Assembly: GCA_964503335.1 (NCBI GenBank) | Contig: CAZCZZ010000023.1 | Location: 1 to 57,846, forward strand | Direction of reading: 5' to 3' | Source: CAZCZZ01 sp964503335 | GTDB lineage: Bacteria; Verrucomicrobiota; Kiritimatiellia; CAIVKH01 | Length of the DNA: 57,846 bases | Part shown: in pieces, positions 1 through 7,236 of the stretch | Numbering within the stretch: position 1 is the first letter of the stretch | Layout of the letters: each line of letters begins with the position of its first letter | Program-made: the position numbers and the translations under genes | Notes under the pieces: generated by a model | What the model was told of the DNA's origin: nothing | Seen by the model: only the letters and a program-made list of their open reading frames with translations | Database searches by the model: none

Positions 1-13
1 TGGCGCCCCGTTT

Positions 14-82
14 GGATGCGGCAGAGCCGCATCCATCACGTCCCGCAGGGCGAACATTGCATCGCTGCCGATGCAATGTTCG
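14..82. repeat. Two perfect hairpins at the 5' end of the GH26-like gene
   Basis: Two perfect stem-loops stand back to back. GGATGCGGC (14-22) pairs with GCCGCATCC (26-34) around a 3-base loop. CGAACATTGCATCG (51-64) pairs with CGATGCAATGTTCG (69-82) around a 4-base loop. The ATG at 76 lies inside the right arm of the second stem. Perfect stems of 9 and 14 bp are unusual in coding sequence, so this stretch is more likely an intergenic foldback repeat than the first codons of the gene. Confidence 0.75.
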
Positions 83-2010
83 GGCTAACGATCGCGCTTG
101 CGCTCGTCGCTGCTGCTTCGGACGCTGCGCTTGTTGCGAATCCATCGTTTGAATCGAGTTTCGCCAACTGGTCCGTTCCCTCCACAAACCTTGGTGTCGG
201 CTACGCCATACGCACCGGCGGGGTGGATGGCGTGCGGTTTATGGCGGTGTCGAATCGCACCCAGCTTTCCGATGCTCCCCGGCAGAATATCACCACGAGC
301 CTGGCGGCCAGCCCGAACGGAACCCGCTACAGCTCACGGTTCATGGCGCAGGTCGATGCACCCGCCAGCGTGCGTTGCTTCATCCAGTTCGTGGACGGGA
401 CCAACAACGTGAAGTTCATCATGGCGGAGCGCATGGTGGAGACGACGGGGCAATGGGTTGAAGTGCGAAGTCGCCAAACCGTGACCTGGCAAGGCGCGCC
501 CACGAACGCATTCTGCTTTTTCGAGATCGGCTTGATGACGGACTCCAATTATCCGGATTGCCGTATTGACGGCCTGGCGATCGAGGTCGATGGCGACGGC
601 GACGGGCTTTCGGATCTGGAGGAAACGAACTCCAGCCCCTTGCTGGCTGACACCGACAGCGATGGACTATCTGACGCATGGGAGCGCACGCACGGCTTCA
701 CGACGAACGCGAATGAAGCTGCATCCGATGACGACGATGATGGCTACAGCAACCATCAGGAGTATTGGGCCGCGACCGATCCGCACGATCGTTTCAGCTT
801 TCCCGGGCGGCCCGCCAACCCGAATGCCTCGCCGAAAGCACGCGCGGTGCTCGAGTACCTTGCGCTGCTTCCCGGCTTCCCTTCAAACAGGGTCGTTATC
901 GGCCAGCACTGCTCCTATCCAACCAACGAATTCACGAACTTCATCACCCGACTCAACGAACAAACGGGACACTGGCCCGGGCTCCTTTGCATGCAATACG
1001 ACGACGGGGGCCAGCCGTTGCAGGTGACGAATGTGAATCGCTATGCCGTCGACTACTGGACGAATGGGGGCCTGGTGCTGATCAAATGGCAGCCGCGGAA
1101 TCCGTGGACCGGAAAGCAGGCGTCGGACACCAACCACGCGGCAGTGCAACTAGAGTGGCTCCTGGATCCAACCAATGGTCCACCCGCCAGCTTTGCCACG
1201 AACCTGCACGCCCACACGAACTACATCCAGTGGGTGACCGAGGCGGCCGACGGACTGCAGGCCTTGAAGACCAACGGCCTGGTGGTCCTCTGGCGGCCGA
1301 TCTCGGAAATGAACGGCGCGCATTTCTGGCATGGCATGGAGAAGCGGTCGGCGTGGATCGGAATCTGGCGACACATGTATGACTACTTCACGCGCGTGCG
1401 TGACCTCGACAACCTGATCTGGGTGTACGAGGCCGACAAGGGGCCGCACGACAATCTTGCGATTGATTACTTCTACCCCGGCGACGACGTGGTCGACGTG
1501 TTCACACACAACATGTTTGACGACACGTGGCTCTTGGATTTCGACTCGCAAGTGATCGTTAGCCGGCATCCGAAGGCGGCCGGTTTTGCACAGGCGGGAC
1601 CGAGCGCGACACGAGACGGCTCGTGGAGCAACACGGTCATGATCGATGCCATCCAGCAGTACTACCCCCGCTGCTCGCTCATCGCCGCATGGAACAGCTT
1701 CAGCCTGTCCAACGGCGCTGTGTATGTGAACCTGGCCATCGTCGACGAGCAGGGCGACGGATTGCTGATGAGCAATGCGTGGTCCGCCACGCGCGAGGAC
1801 CTCGCGTGGACGAACTACTTCACGCCCCCGTCCGTGAGCCTGATCGCAACGAACGGCGCGCCGCAAATCACATGGCGAGGCGGTCACTTGGAAGAGTCCC
1901 TGGATCTAAACACCTGGCATTCACTCGACCCTCCCGCATACCCCCGCATCGTCTCAAACGCCGCGCCCGCATTCTACCGAAGCAGAACTTCCGATCCTTG
2001 GAACAAGTGA
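16..2010 (+). CDS. Secreted GH26-like (beta-mannanase family) protein with TSP3 repeats
   Basis: Large exported protein of up to 664 aa. A hydrophobic stretch (about residues 21-38) suggests a signal peptide. A carbohydrate-binding-like beta domain follows (about 40-190), then calcium-binding TSP3 repeats (DGDGDGLSD, DTDSDGLSD; about 190-260). A GH26-like domain spans about 270-590, and a short beta module with an AFYRSR ending closes the protein. WRPISEMNG carries the expected acid/base Glu431. At the usual nucleophile position (family pattern like TEVGP) the protein reads FAQAGP, with Gln526. The usual WHxxNP motif reads WQPRNP. Catalytic competence is therefore doubtful. The reading frame is open to the window edge, and the first 20 codons overlap hairpins, so the start may be Met21 (76) or lie upstream of the window. 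Family assignment is from motifs recalled, not from a search. Confidence 0.75.
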   Translation: MRQSRIHHVPQGEHCIAADAMFGLTIALALVAAASDAALVANPSFESSFANWSVPSTNLGVGYAIRTGGVDGVRFMAVSNRTQLSDAPRQNITTSLAASPNGTRYSSRFMAQVDAPASVRCFIQFVDGTNNVKFIMAERMVETTGQWVEVRSRQTVTWQGAPTNAFCFFEIGLMTDSNYPDCRIDGLAIEVDGDGDGLSDLEETNSSPLLADTDSDGLSDAWERTHGFTTNANEAASDDDDDGYSNHQEYWAATDPHDRFSFPGRPANPNASPKARAVLEYLALLPGFPSNRVVIGQHCSYPTNEFTNFITRLNEQTGHWPGLLCMQYDDGGQPLQVTNVNRYAVDYWTNGGLVLIKWQPRNPWTGKQASDTNHAAVQLEWLLDPTNGPPASFATNLHAHTNYIQWVTEAADGLQALKTNGLVVLWRPISEMNGAHFWHGMEKRSAWIGIWRHMYDYFTRVRDLDNLIWVYEADKGPHDNLAIDYFYPGDDVVDVFTHNMFDDTWLLDFDSQVIVSRHPKAAGFAQAGPSATRDGSWSNTVMIDAIQQYYPRCSLIAAWNSFSLSNGAVYVNLAIVDEQGDGLLMSNAWSATREDLAWTNYFTPPSVSLIATNGAPQITWRGGHLEESLDLNTWHSLDPPAYPRIVSNAAPAFYRSRTSDPWNK

Positions 2011-2035
2011 CCGGAATGACTTCCAAGGATTGGAA
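1989..2035. repeat. Pair of 15-bp TTCC-N-TTGGAA palindromes, 32 bp apart
   Basis: TTCCGATCCTTGGAA (1989-2003) and TTCCAAGGATTGGAA (2021-2035) flank the TGA stop at 2008-2010. The second is extended by matching GAC/GTC, giving 9-bp arms around a 3-base centre. Their starts are exactly 32 bp apart, the same spacing as the pair at 36517-36563. Each can form a hairpin. They could act in termination or as protein-binding sites. Confidence 0.7.
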
Positions 2036-2210
2036 GTCCCCCGCATCAATCCGGGCACACTGCCGCTTGCCCGGGTTCGGACGGCGGCCGGCGCGAGTCC
2101 AACCCGCCACCCCTTTACGCAAGAGCATCGCCCTGCTACGCTATCGTCCACGAAACGGGCGAAGTCCCGATCACGATACAGGAAGACGATTTGGCGTCGG
2201 CAAATGTGTC

Positions 2211-2651
2211 ATGCGACTAATTAAGCATTCGCCAAAGGGACTAAGATTGAGGACGTCGAGCTTGGCAGCCATCGTGCTGTGGGTTGCTTCGATTGTATGC
2301 TCTGGCGTCCCGACGCATGCCGATGCATCGAGGCCCATCGCGATCGATATCCGGGAAACGGTGAACCCATTCGACCCCGACCAGGAGGTCGCGTTTGTGC
2401 GTATTGTCCTTGGAAGGAACCAAACGAATGTCACCTACGCCCTCAACGGACGTTCGATGACCACGGACGCCCTCGATGCAACACTCGGCAAGCTCTCCGA
2501 TATGGACCGGAATCAGGTCATAGCAATTGACCCGCAAGCGGGTGTGAACCTGGACGATATGGCGCCTCTTTTGAAAATGCTGAAGAAGCACCAATTCAGG
2601 AATGTCGCAAGAAGGGGCGACGAAAACTCGGCGATCTGGATGGCCGACTAA
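2211..2651 (+). CDS. ExbD/TolR-like periplasmic-domain protein
   Basis: Predicted 146 aa. One hydrophobic segment (about residues 15-33) anchors or exports it. The rest resembles the periplasmic half of ExbD/TolR: a beta strand ending in NGR, an LDATLGKL helix, an acidic strand (VIAIDP) and a final helix with FRNVA. In ExbB/ExbD systems this part contacts TonB-like partners and the cell wall. No ExbB gene is adjacent, and the membrane segment has no obvious conserved Asp. The ATG at 2211 was chosen because the upstream in-frame codons overlap the previous gene in another frame. Divergent family member; moderate certainty. Confidence 0.5.
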   Translation: MRLIKHSPKGLRLRTSSLAAIVLWVASIVCSGVPTHADASRPIAIDIRETVNPFDPDQEVAFVRIVLGRNQTNVTYALNGRSMTTDALDATLGKLSDMDRNQVIAIDPQAGVNLDDMAPLLKMLKKHQFRNVARRGDENSAIWMAD

Positions 2652-2669
2652 ACGCAGAACCAAGCCCGG

Positions 2670-3251
2670 ATGAAAACAGCAAGACACAATACGAAAGCGG
2701 CAACGCCCGCATCGAGAATCCGTTTCAGTGCGACGCTCCTTCGACCGGCGGATACGGTGACGGGCGAGACTTGGATGTTTCTTATCCTGCCAAAGGACGC
2801 CAGTGCGAAGTTGCCTTCGCGGGGGATGACGTCGGTTGAGGGCACGATCAATGGCGTTCCGTTTCACGCCACGCTCGAACCGGACGGGCAAAAGGGACAC
2901 TGGCTCAAAGTGGATCGGAAGTTGAGCAAGGCTGCGGGCGTAAGTGAAGGCGATGTCGTTGCGCTGGAGATCACGCCGTCGGAAGTGGAACCGGAACCCG
3001 AGGTGCCGGAGGACCTGCGGAAGGCTCTCGCGGCAGCCGACCCGAAAGCGCGGGAGGTGTGGTCGGACATCACGCCGGTTGCGCGCAGGGATTGGATCCA
3101 CTGGATGACGTCCGCCAAGCAGCAAGAGACTCGAACGCGCCGCGTTGCCAACGCCTGCTCGATGCTCGCGTCCGGGAAGCGACGCGCCTGCTGCTTCGAC
3201 CGGTCAGGCTACTTCAGCAAGAGCCTCAGCGCTCCCAAGGCGGCGACTTAG
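2670..3251 (+). CDS. DUF1905 / YdeI (OmpD-associated) family protein
   Basis: Predicted 193 aa, cytoplasmic. The N-terminal half (about residues 15-105) fits DUF1905, a small beta-barrel fold: FSATLLRP, WMFLILP, GTINGVPFHATLEP, then GDVVALEI. The second half (about 115-175) matches the YdeI/OmpD-associated helical domain: PEDLRKAL, ARRDWIHWMTSAKQQETRTRR. Proteins with this pair are often annotated bacteriocin-protection or YdeI-like, but the biochemical role is not established. It starts 18 bases after the preceding gene. The tail is Cys/Arg-rich and unremarkable. Confidence 0.8.
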   Translation: MKTARHNTKAATPASRIRFSATLLRPADTVTGETWMFLILPKDASAKLPSRGMTSVEGTINGVPFHATLEPDGQKGHWLKVDRKLSKAAGVSEGDVVALEITPSEVEPEPEVPEDLRKALAAADPKAREVWSDITPVARRDWIHWMTSAKQQETRTRRVANACSMLASGKRRACCFDRSGYFSKSLSAPKAAT

Positions 3252-3333
3252 CCTGCCACCTTGACCGTGAATAATTCGCGGCTTTTCGTCGTCATGCCGT
3301 CGTGGTATCAAACCCGCCAACAGGAGACCGTTA

Positions 3334-4020
3334 ATGAAAACACGTCATGTTCTGTCGCTTGTGTCGTCCCTCGCCGTCCTTTCGCTTCCCTGCATCTCCC
3401 GGGCCGCCGATGTCGGTGATCCCGTATTTCCCGACGACCTCAAGGGGAAGGCCCGTGCCGAGCTGATCTACCAGAACTTCCAGCGGGAGCTGGATGTGGA
3501 CGTGGAGAACTTCGACGGGGAGGCGGATCTCGAGGCCGACGTATTCATGCTGAGGCTCCATTCCGACGTAGGCCAGTTCGCCACGCTCGACTTCGACATC
3601 GGTGGACTGGACGCCGGCGAAGACTACACGCTGTACGCGGGCGTGGGCCTGCGTTACCTCGCCTACGACAGCCAGGACTGGAGAATCAGCACGTTCCTGC
3701 AGGGACACTATGCGCCGGACGCGTCCGACGAGGGCGTGGAGTTCGACCTGATCGATGCCGACTTCGGCGCGCTCATCTCGCGCAAGATTGTCATCGATGA
3801 CCAGCTTACGCTCATGCCCTATGCCGGCCCCGCGCTTTCGATCATCCGCGTCGACGGCGATTTCAACGATGTGGACCTGAGCTTCGACGCCGAAGAGGAC
3901 AGCATCATCGGCCTGATCGCCGGTCTCTCCATCCAGATGCGCGGCATGAACGGCATCCGCCTGGAAGCCCAGCTCTACGACGAAGTCAGCATCTCAGCCG
4001 CCGCTTCAATCGCGTTCTAG
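3334..4020 (+). CDS. Outer-membrane beta-barrel protein
   Basis: Predicted 228 aa with a clear signal peptide: basic MKTRH, a hydrophobic core to about residue 20, and SRA-A cleavage near residue 25. The mature part alternates short amphipathic strands and acidic turns (DVFMLRLHSDVG, YTLYAGVGLRYLAY, STFLQGHYAP, IGLIAGLSIQM). It ends in Ala-Phe, as expected for a BAM-inserted barrel. An AGGAG ribosome-binding site lies at about 3321, 8 bases before the ATG. No specific substrate can be inferred. It stands alone between the YdeI-like gene and pyrB. Confidence 0.7.
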   Translation: MKTRHVLSLVSSLAVLSLPCISRAADVGDPVFPDDLKGKARAELIYQNFQRELDVDVENFDGEADLEADVFMLRLHSDVGQFATLDFDIGGLDAGEDYTLYAGVGLRYLAYDSQDWRISTFLQGHYAPDASDEGVEFDLIDADFGALISRKIVIDDQLTLMPYAGPALSIIRVDGDFNDVDLSFDAEEDSIIGLIAGLSIQMRGMNGIRLEAQLYDEVSISAAASIAF

Positions 4021-4050
4021 AACGCCGGGGACGGCAGGCTTTTGGCTATA

Positions 4051-4117
4051 GCGGTTTAGGCTGTAGGTCGGACCTATTCGTCCTAAACGCCTACAGCCTA
4101 CAGCCTACAGTCTCTCC
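4051..4117. repeat. CTGTAGG/CCTACAG foldback repeat, copy 1
   Basis: Intergenic repeat of CTGTAGG and CCTACAGC units. GTTTAGG (4054-4060) pairs with CCTAAAC (4082-4088), and GGCTGTAGG (4059-4067) pairs with CCTACAGCC (4091-4099). The element ends in CAGTCTCTCC (4108-4117). The copy at 44380-44471 ends in the same ten bases. Confidence 0.75.
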
Positions 4118-4174
4118 GACGCGTTAGCCCGCTTGCGGGAAGTGGTGGGGCTTGGTAGCGTCGGGGCCACTTCC

Positions 4175-5266
4175 ATGATTTACCGCAACAACACGCTCAA
4201 GGGGCTGCCCTGGGAGCAATTTCGCGACCTTTCGCCCGAGGCGAAGGCGCCTTTCTTTATGCGAGAGGGGTCACCGTATCATGCCCTGATCGCGCAGCAG
4301 TTTGACCGGAAACTGCTCGATCGCATCGGCGATCTCGCGACGAAAACGAGGAAGATCGCCAAGACGAAGGGCGGGATTCATTTCCTCCAGAGCCTGCTCT
4401 CGGAGAAGCGCGCGATGCTTTATTTCATGCAGCCCTCCACGCGCACATTCCTGTCCTTCTTCGCGGCGTGCCAGATTGTCGGCATCCAGCCGGCCGAGGT
4501 GCGCGACGCCCACACGTCGAGCGAGGTCAAGGGCGAGTCGCAGGAGGATTCGCTGCGGACGTTCAGCTCCTATTTCGACATGATCATCATGCGCCATCCC
4601 GAGGGCGGCTTCGCCGAGCGGATCGCGTGGATGCTCTCGCATACGGATCGTCCCGTCCCCGTCATCAACGCCGGCTCCGGCAAGGACCAGCACCCGACGC
4701 AGGCCTTGCTCGACATCTACACGCTCCAGCGCAGCCTGGAGAAGCGGCGCGGTGGACTCGACGGCGCGAAGATCGCGTATGTCGGCGACCTGCTGCGCGG
4801 ACGCACCGTGCGCTCGCTCGCGCTCCTGCTGACGCACTACCAGGGCATCAAGCACTACTTCGTCGCGCCCCAGCAGTTGCAGATCGGCCAGGACATCCTC
4901 GACACGCTGGACCGTGCCCGGATCGACTACGAGGTGACCGCAGACTTCGACAAGGTCGTGCCGGAAGTCGACGCGATCTACATGACCCGCATCCAGGACG
5001 AATGGGACAAGGCGGGGGAGAGCAACGCCATCGACATTTCGAAGTACTTCCTTGAGGCACGCCATCTCGGCACAATGAAGCCGGAGGCGATCATCATGCA
5101 CCCTCTGCCCAGGCGGAAGGAGATTGCGCCCGAGGTCGATAGCGATCCCCGCGCCAAGTACTGGAGACAGGTCCGGAACGGCATGTGGGTGCGCGCCGTC
5201 CTCATCCTGATGGTGTTTGATCGCGACAGGGAAATTGACCGATACTACCAAGACTTGATGAGTTAA
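4175..5266 (+). CDS. pyrB: Aspartate carbamoyltransferase, catalytic subunit
   Basis: Predicted 363 aa. It catalyses carbamoyl phosphate plus aspartate to carbamoyl aspartate, the committed step of pyrimidine synthesis. Visible motifs are the carbamoyl-phosphate loop PSTRT (residues 87-91), SSEVKGES with the loop Lys (about 119), HPTQALLD (173-180), VGDLLRGRTVRSL (203-215) and MHPLPRR near the C-terminus. It is about 50 residues longer than typical PyrB, mostly an N-terminal extension. An in-frame start at 4133 would add 14 residues, but Met at 4175 gives the more natural N-terminus. No pyrI regulatory gene is present. The related argF follows directly, but separated by a repeat. Confidence 0.9.
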   Translation: MIYRNNTLKGLPWEQFRDLSPEAKAPFFMREGSPYHALIAQQFDRKLLDRIGDLATKTRKIAKTKGGIHFLQSLLSEKRAMLYFMQPSTRTFLSFFAACQIVGIQPAEVRDAHTSSEVKGESQEDSLRTFSSYFDMIIMRHPEGGFAERIAWMLSHTDRPVPVINAGSGKDQHPTQALLDIYTLQRSLEKRRGGLDGAKIAYVGDLLRGRTVRSLALLLTHYQGIKHYFVAPQQLQIGQDILDTLDRARIDYEVTADFDKVVPEVDAIYMTRIQDEWDKAGESNAIDISKYFLEARHLGTMKPEAIIMHPLPRRKEIAPEVDSDPRAKYWRQVRNGMWVRAVLILMVFDRDREIDRYYQDLMS

Positions 5267-5269
5267 GAA

Positions 5270-5356
5270 GAAAGGGAAGGCAGAAGGCAGGAGCCAGAAG
5301 TCAGGAGTCAGAATGTCGGCATCCGGATTCTGAATTCTGTCTCCTGTCTCCCGTTT
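5270..5356. repeat. GGAGTCAGAAT/ATTCTG foldback repeat between pyrB and argF
   Basis: Low-complexity purine-rich units (AGGCAGAAGGCAGGAGCCAG, then GTCAGGAGTCAGAAT) face ATTCTGAATTCTGTCTCC and TGTCTCCC, so the 87 bases can fold back on themselves. It fills the pyrB-argF gap and ends 14 bases before the argF start, leaving only the AGGA ribosome-binding site. Confidence 0.7.
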
Positions 5357-5370
5357 CAAAGGATATTGCT

Positions 5371-6309
5371 ATGTTGCATCTCATTTCACTCGAATCGTGG
5401 TCCTCCGACCTGATCCTCGAAGTCCTGCAGAGGGCCGCCGAGGTGAAGAAGAATCCCGCGAAGTATGCCGACGCGATGAAGCGCAAGACCCTGATGATGA
5501 TCTTCGAGAAGCCCAGCCTCCGCACGCGCGTCTCGTTCGAGACCGGCGCGACGCAGCTCGGCGGACACGCCATCTACTACGACCTCTCGACGTCGCCGCT
5601 GAGCTCGGGCAAGGAGAACATCGCCGACATGATTCGCGTCGTCAGCCGCTACGCGAACATCATCATGGCCCGCCTCTTCGAGCAGTCGCACATCGAGGAG
5701 ATGGCCAAGCTCTCCGGCATTCCCGTCATCAACGCGCTGACGAACTATGAGCATCCATGCCAGATCCTTGCCGACCTGCAGACGATCCAGGAGAAGAAGG
5801 GACGCCTCAAAGGCCTCAAGCTCGCCTACTTCGGCGACGGCAACAACAACGTCACGCACTCGCTGATGTTCGGCTGCAGCAAAGTCGGCATGCACATCAG
5901 CGTGGCGTGTCCCAAAGGCGACGAGTACAGCCCGCTGGAAACCGTCACGGAATCCTCGATGGCGACCGCGAAGCAGACCGGCGCTTCGATCACGATCACG
6001 CAGGACCCGGTGGAAGCCGCCAGGGACGCGGACGTCCTCTATACCGACTCGTGGATGAGCTATCACATTCCCGCGCACAAGACCGAGGCCCGCGTGAAGG
6101 TCTTCAAGCCGTTCCAGGTGAACGAGGCCTTGATGAAACACGCGAATCCAGACGCGATCTTCATGAACTGTCTGCCGGCCGTTCGTGGCTACGAGCAGAC
6201 CGCTGATGTCATTGACGGACCGCAATCCGTGGTCTTCGACGAGGCGGAGAACCGTCTGCATGTGCAGAAGGCCATCATGCTGAAACTCTTGGATGAGGCC
6301 GGCCACTGA
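5371..6309 (+). CDS. argF: Ornithine carbamoyltransferase
   Basis: Predicted 312 aa, a normal length for the family. It converts ornithine and carbamoyl phosphate to citrulline in arginine synthesis. Motifs in order: FEKPSLRTR (residues 45-53, carbamoyl-phosphate loop), HPCQ (128-131), DGNNNVTHSLM, the ornithine-binding DSWMSY, and MNCLPAVRGYE with the conserved Cys. DSWMS and HPCQ separate it from its aspartate-specific neighbour. An AGGA site precedes the ATG. The next gene probably overlaps its stop codon. Confidence 0.95.
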   Translation: MLHLISLESWSSDLILEVLQRAAEVKKNPAKYADAMKRKTLMMIFEKPSLRTRVSFETGATQLGGHAIYYDLSTSPLSSGKENIADMIRVVSRYANIIMARLFEQSHIEEMAKLSGIPVINALTNYEHPCQILADLQTIQEKKGRLKGLKLAYFGDGNNNVTHSLMFGCSKVGMHISVACPKGDEYSPLETVTESSMATAKQTGASITITQDPVEAARDADVLYTDSWMSYHIPAHKTEARVKVFKPFQVNEALMKHANPDAIFMNCLPAVRGYEQTADVIDGPQSVVFDEAENRLHVQKAIMLKLLDEAGH

Positions 6310-7229
6310 AGCGCGTTCTCATCATCAAGATGAGTTCGCTGGGCGATCTCTTTCACGCCCTGCCTGCGGTTCATTGTCTGCGCGAACAACTTCCGGCAAC
6401 GATCGACTGGGTCGTGCATGACATCTATGCGGACCTTGCTCACTGCTTTACCGACGTGGACCGCGTGATTCGTTTTCCCCGGAGCAGCCTGCTCACAGGA
6501 TTTCCCTCCCTGCACGCGGAGCTGCGGGCCCGTCCGTATGATCTGATCATCGACATGCAGGGACTCATGAAAAGCGCGCTGGTCGGAAGGCTCGCGAAAC
6601 GCGCCCGATTCATCGGCCCATCATTCCAGCGGGAAGGCGCACGCTGGCTCTACGATGAAGTTGCCGGAACATTGAACAAAGACCGTCACGCCGTGGACGA
6701 GTGCCTCGACGTCGTGCGACATCTCAAGCTGGACGCCTCCACGGTGAAGTTCCCCGTCGCGTTTCACCCGCTCGCCGTGGAGCGTTCGAAGAAGCGCGTG
6801 GCGATGCTGCCGTGCTCACGACGGCTCGAGAAGAATTGGACAGTGCGGGGATTCGTTGAAGTGGGGCAGGCCCTTGCCGAGGCGGGTGCCGAGGTGGTGC
6901 TCGTCGGGGGCAAGGCGGATCGCGAAACGTGCGCGCAGATTGTCGCAGGCATCGGCGGAACTGCGACCAATCTCGCCGGCACGACGGGCCTCGTCGAACT
7001 CGGCGGACTTCTCCAGACGATGGACCTGATGGTGACGGTCGATTCGGGCCCGATGCACATGGCTGCTGCGATGGGTGTGCCGGTCGTCGCGATTTTCGGT
7101 CCGACGTTTCCCGAACGCACCGGGCCGTATGGCGATGGACATCGCGTCATCAAGCAGGGTCAAGACTTAAGCCAGTTGTCCGCGGCGCCTGTCGTAAACG
7201 CGGCCCTTGAGATGCTGGAGACCAGCTGA
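6306..7229 (+). CDS. Family 9 glycosyltransferase (heptosyltransferase-like)
   Basis: About 307 aa if started at CTG 6306, or 299 aa from ATG 6330. The family's N-terminal strand is KRVLIIKMSSLGDLFHALPA. Starting at 6330 would cut that strand, whereas CTG 6306 restores it and makes a CTGA overlap with the argF stop. The C-terminal nucleotide-sugar half has VDSGPMHMAAAMGVPVVAIFGPT and PERTGPYG, typical of WaaC/WaaF-like enzymes that add heptose to lipopolysaccharide core. The true acceptor is unknown, and no other LPS genes are nearby. The start codon is inference. Confidence 0.85.
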   Translation: MKRVLIIKMSSLGDLFHALPAVHCLREQLPATIDWVVHDIYADLAHCFTDVDRVIRFPRSSLLTGFPSLHAELRARPYDLIIDMQGLMKSALVGRLAKRARFIGPSFQREGARWLYDEVAGTLNKDRHAVDECLDVVRHLKLDASTVKFPVAFHPLAVERSKKRVAMLPCSRRLEKNWTVRGFVEVGQALAEAGAEVVLVGGKADRETCAQIVAGIGGTATNLAGTTGLVELGGLLQTMDLMVTVDSGPMHMAAAMGVPVVAIFGPTFPERTGPYGDGHRVIKQGQDLSQLSAAPVVNAALEMLETS

Positions 7230-7236
7230 AGGAAAG

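Noticed and set aside
1623..2210. Upstream part of the frame containing the ExbD-like protein
   Set aside because: Most of it overlaps the GH26-like gene in another frame and reads as Arg-rich noise; the real start is about 2211.
4271..5359. 362-codon frame antisense to pyrB
   Set aside because: Shadow frame; it also runs into the foldback repeat, which is not coding.
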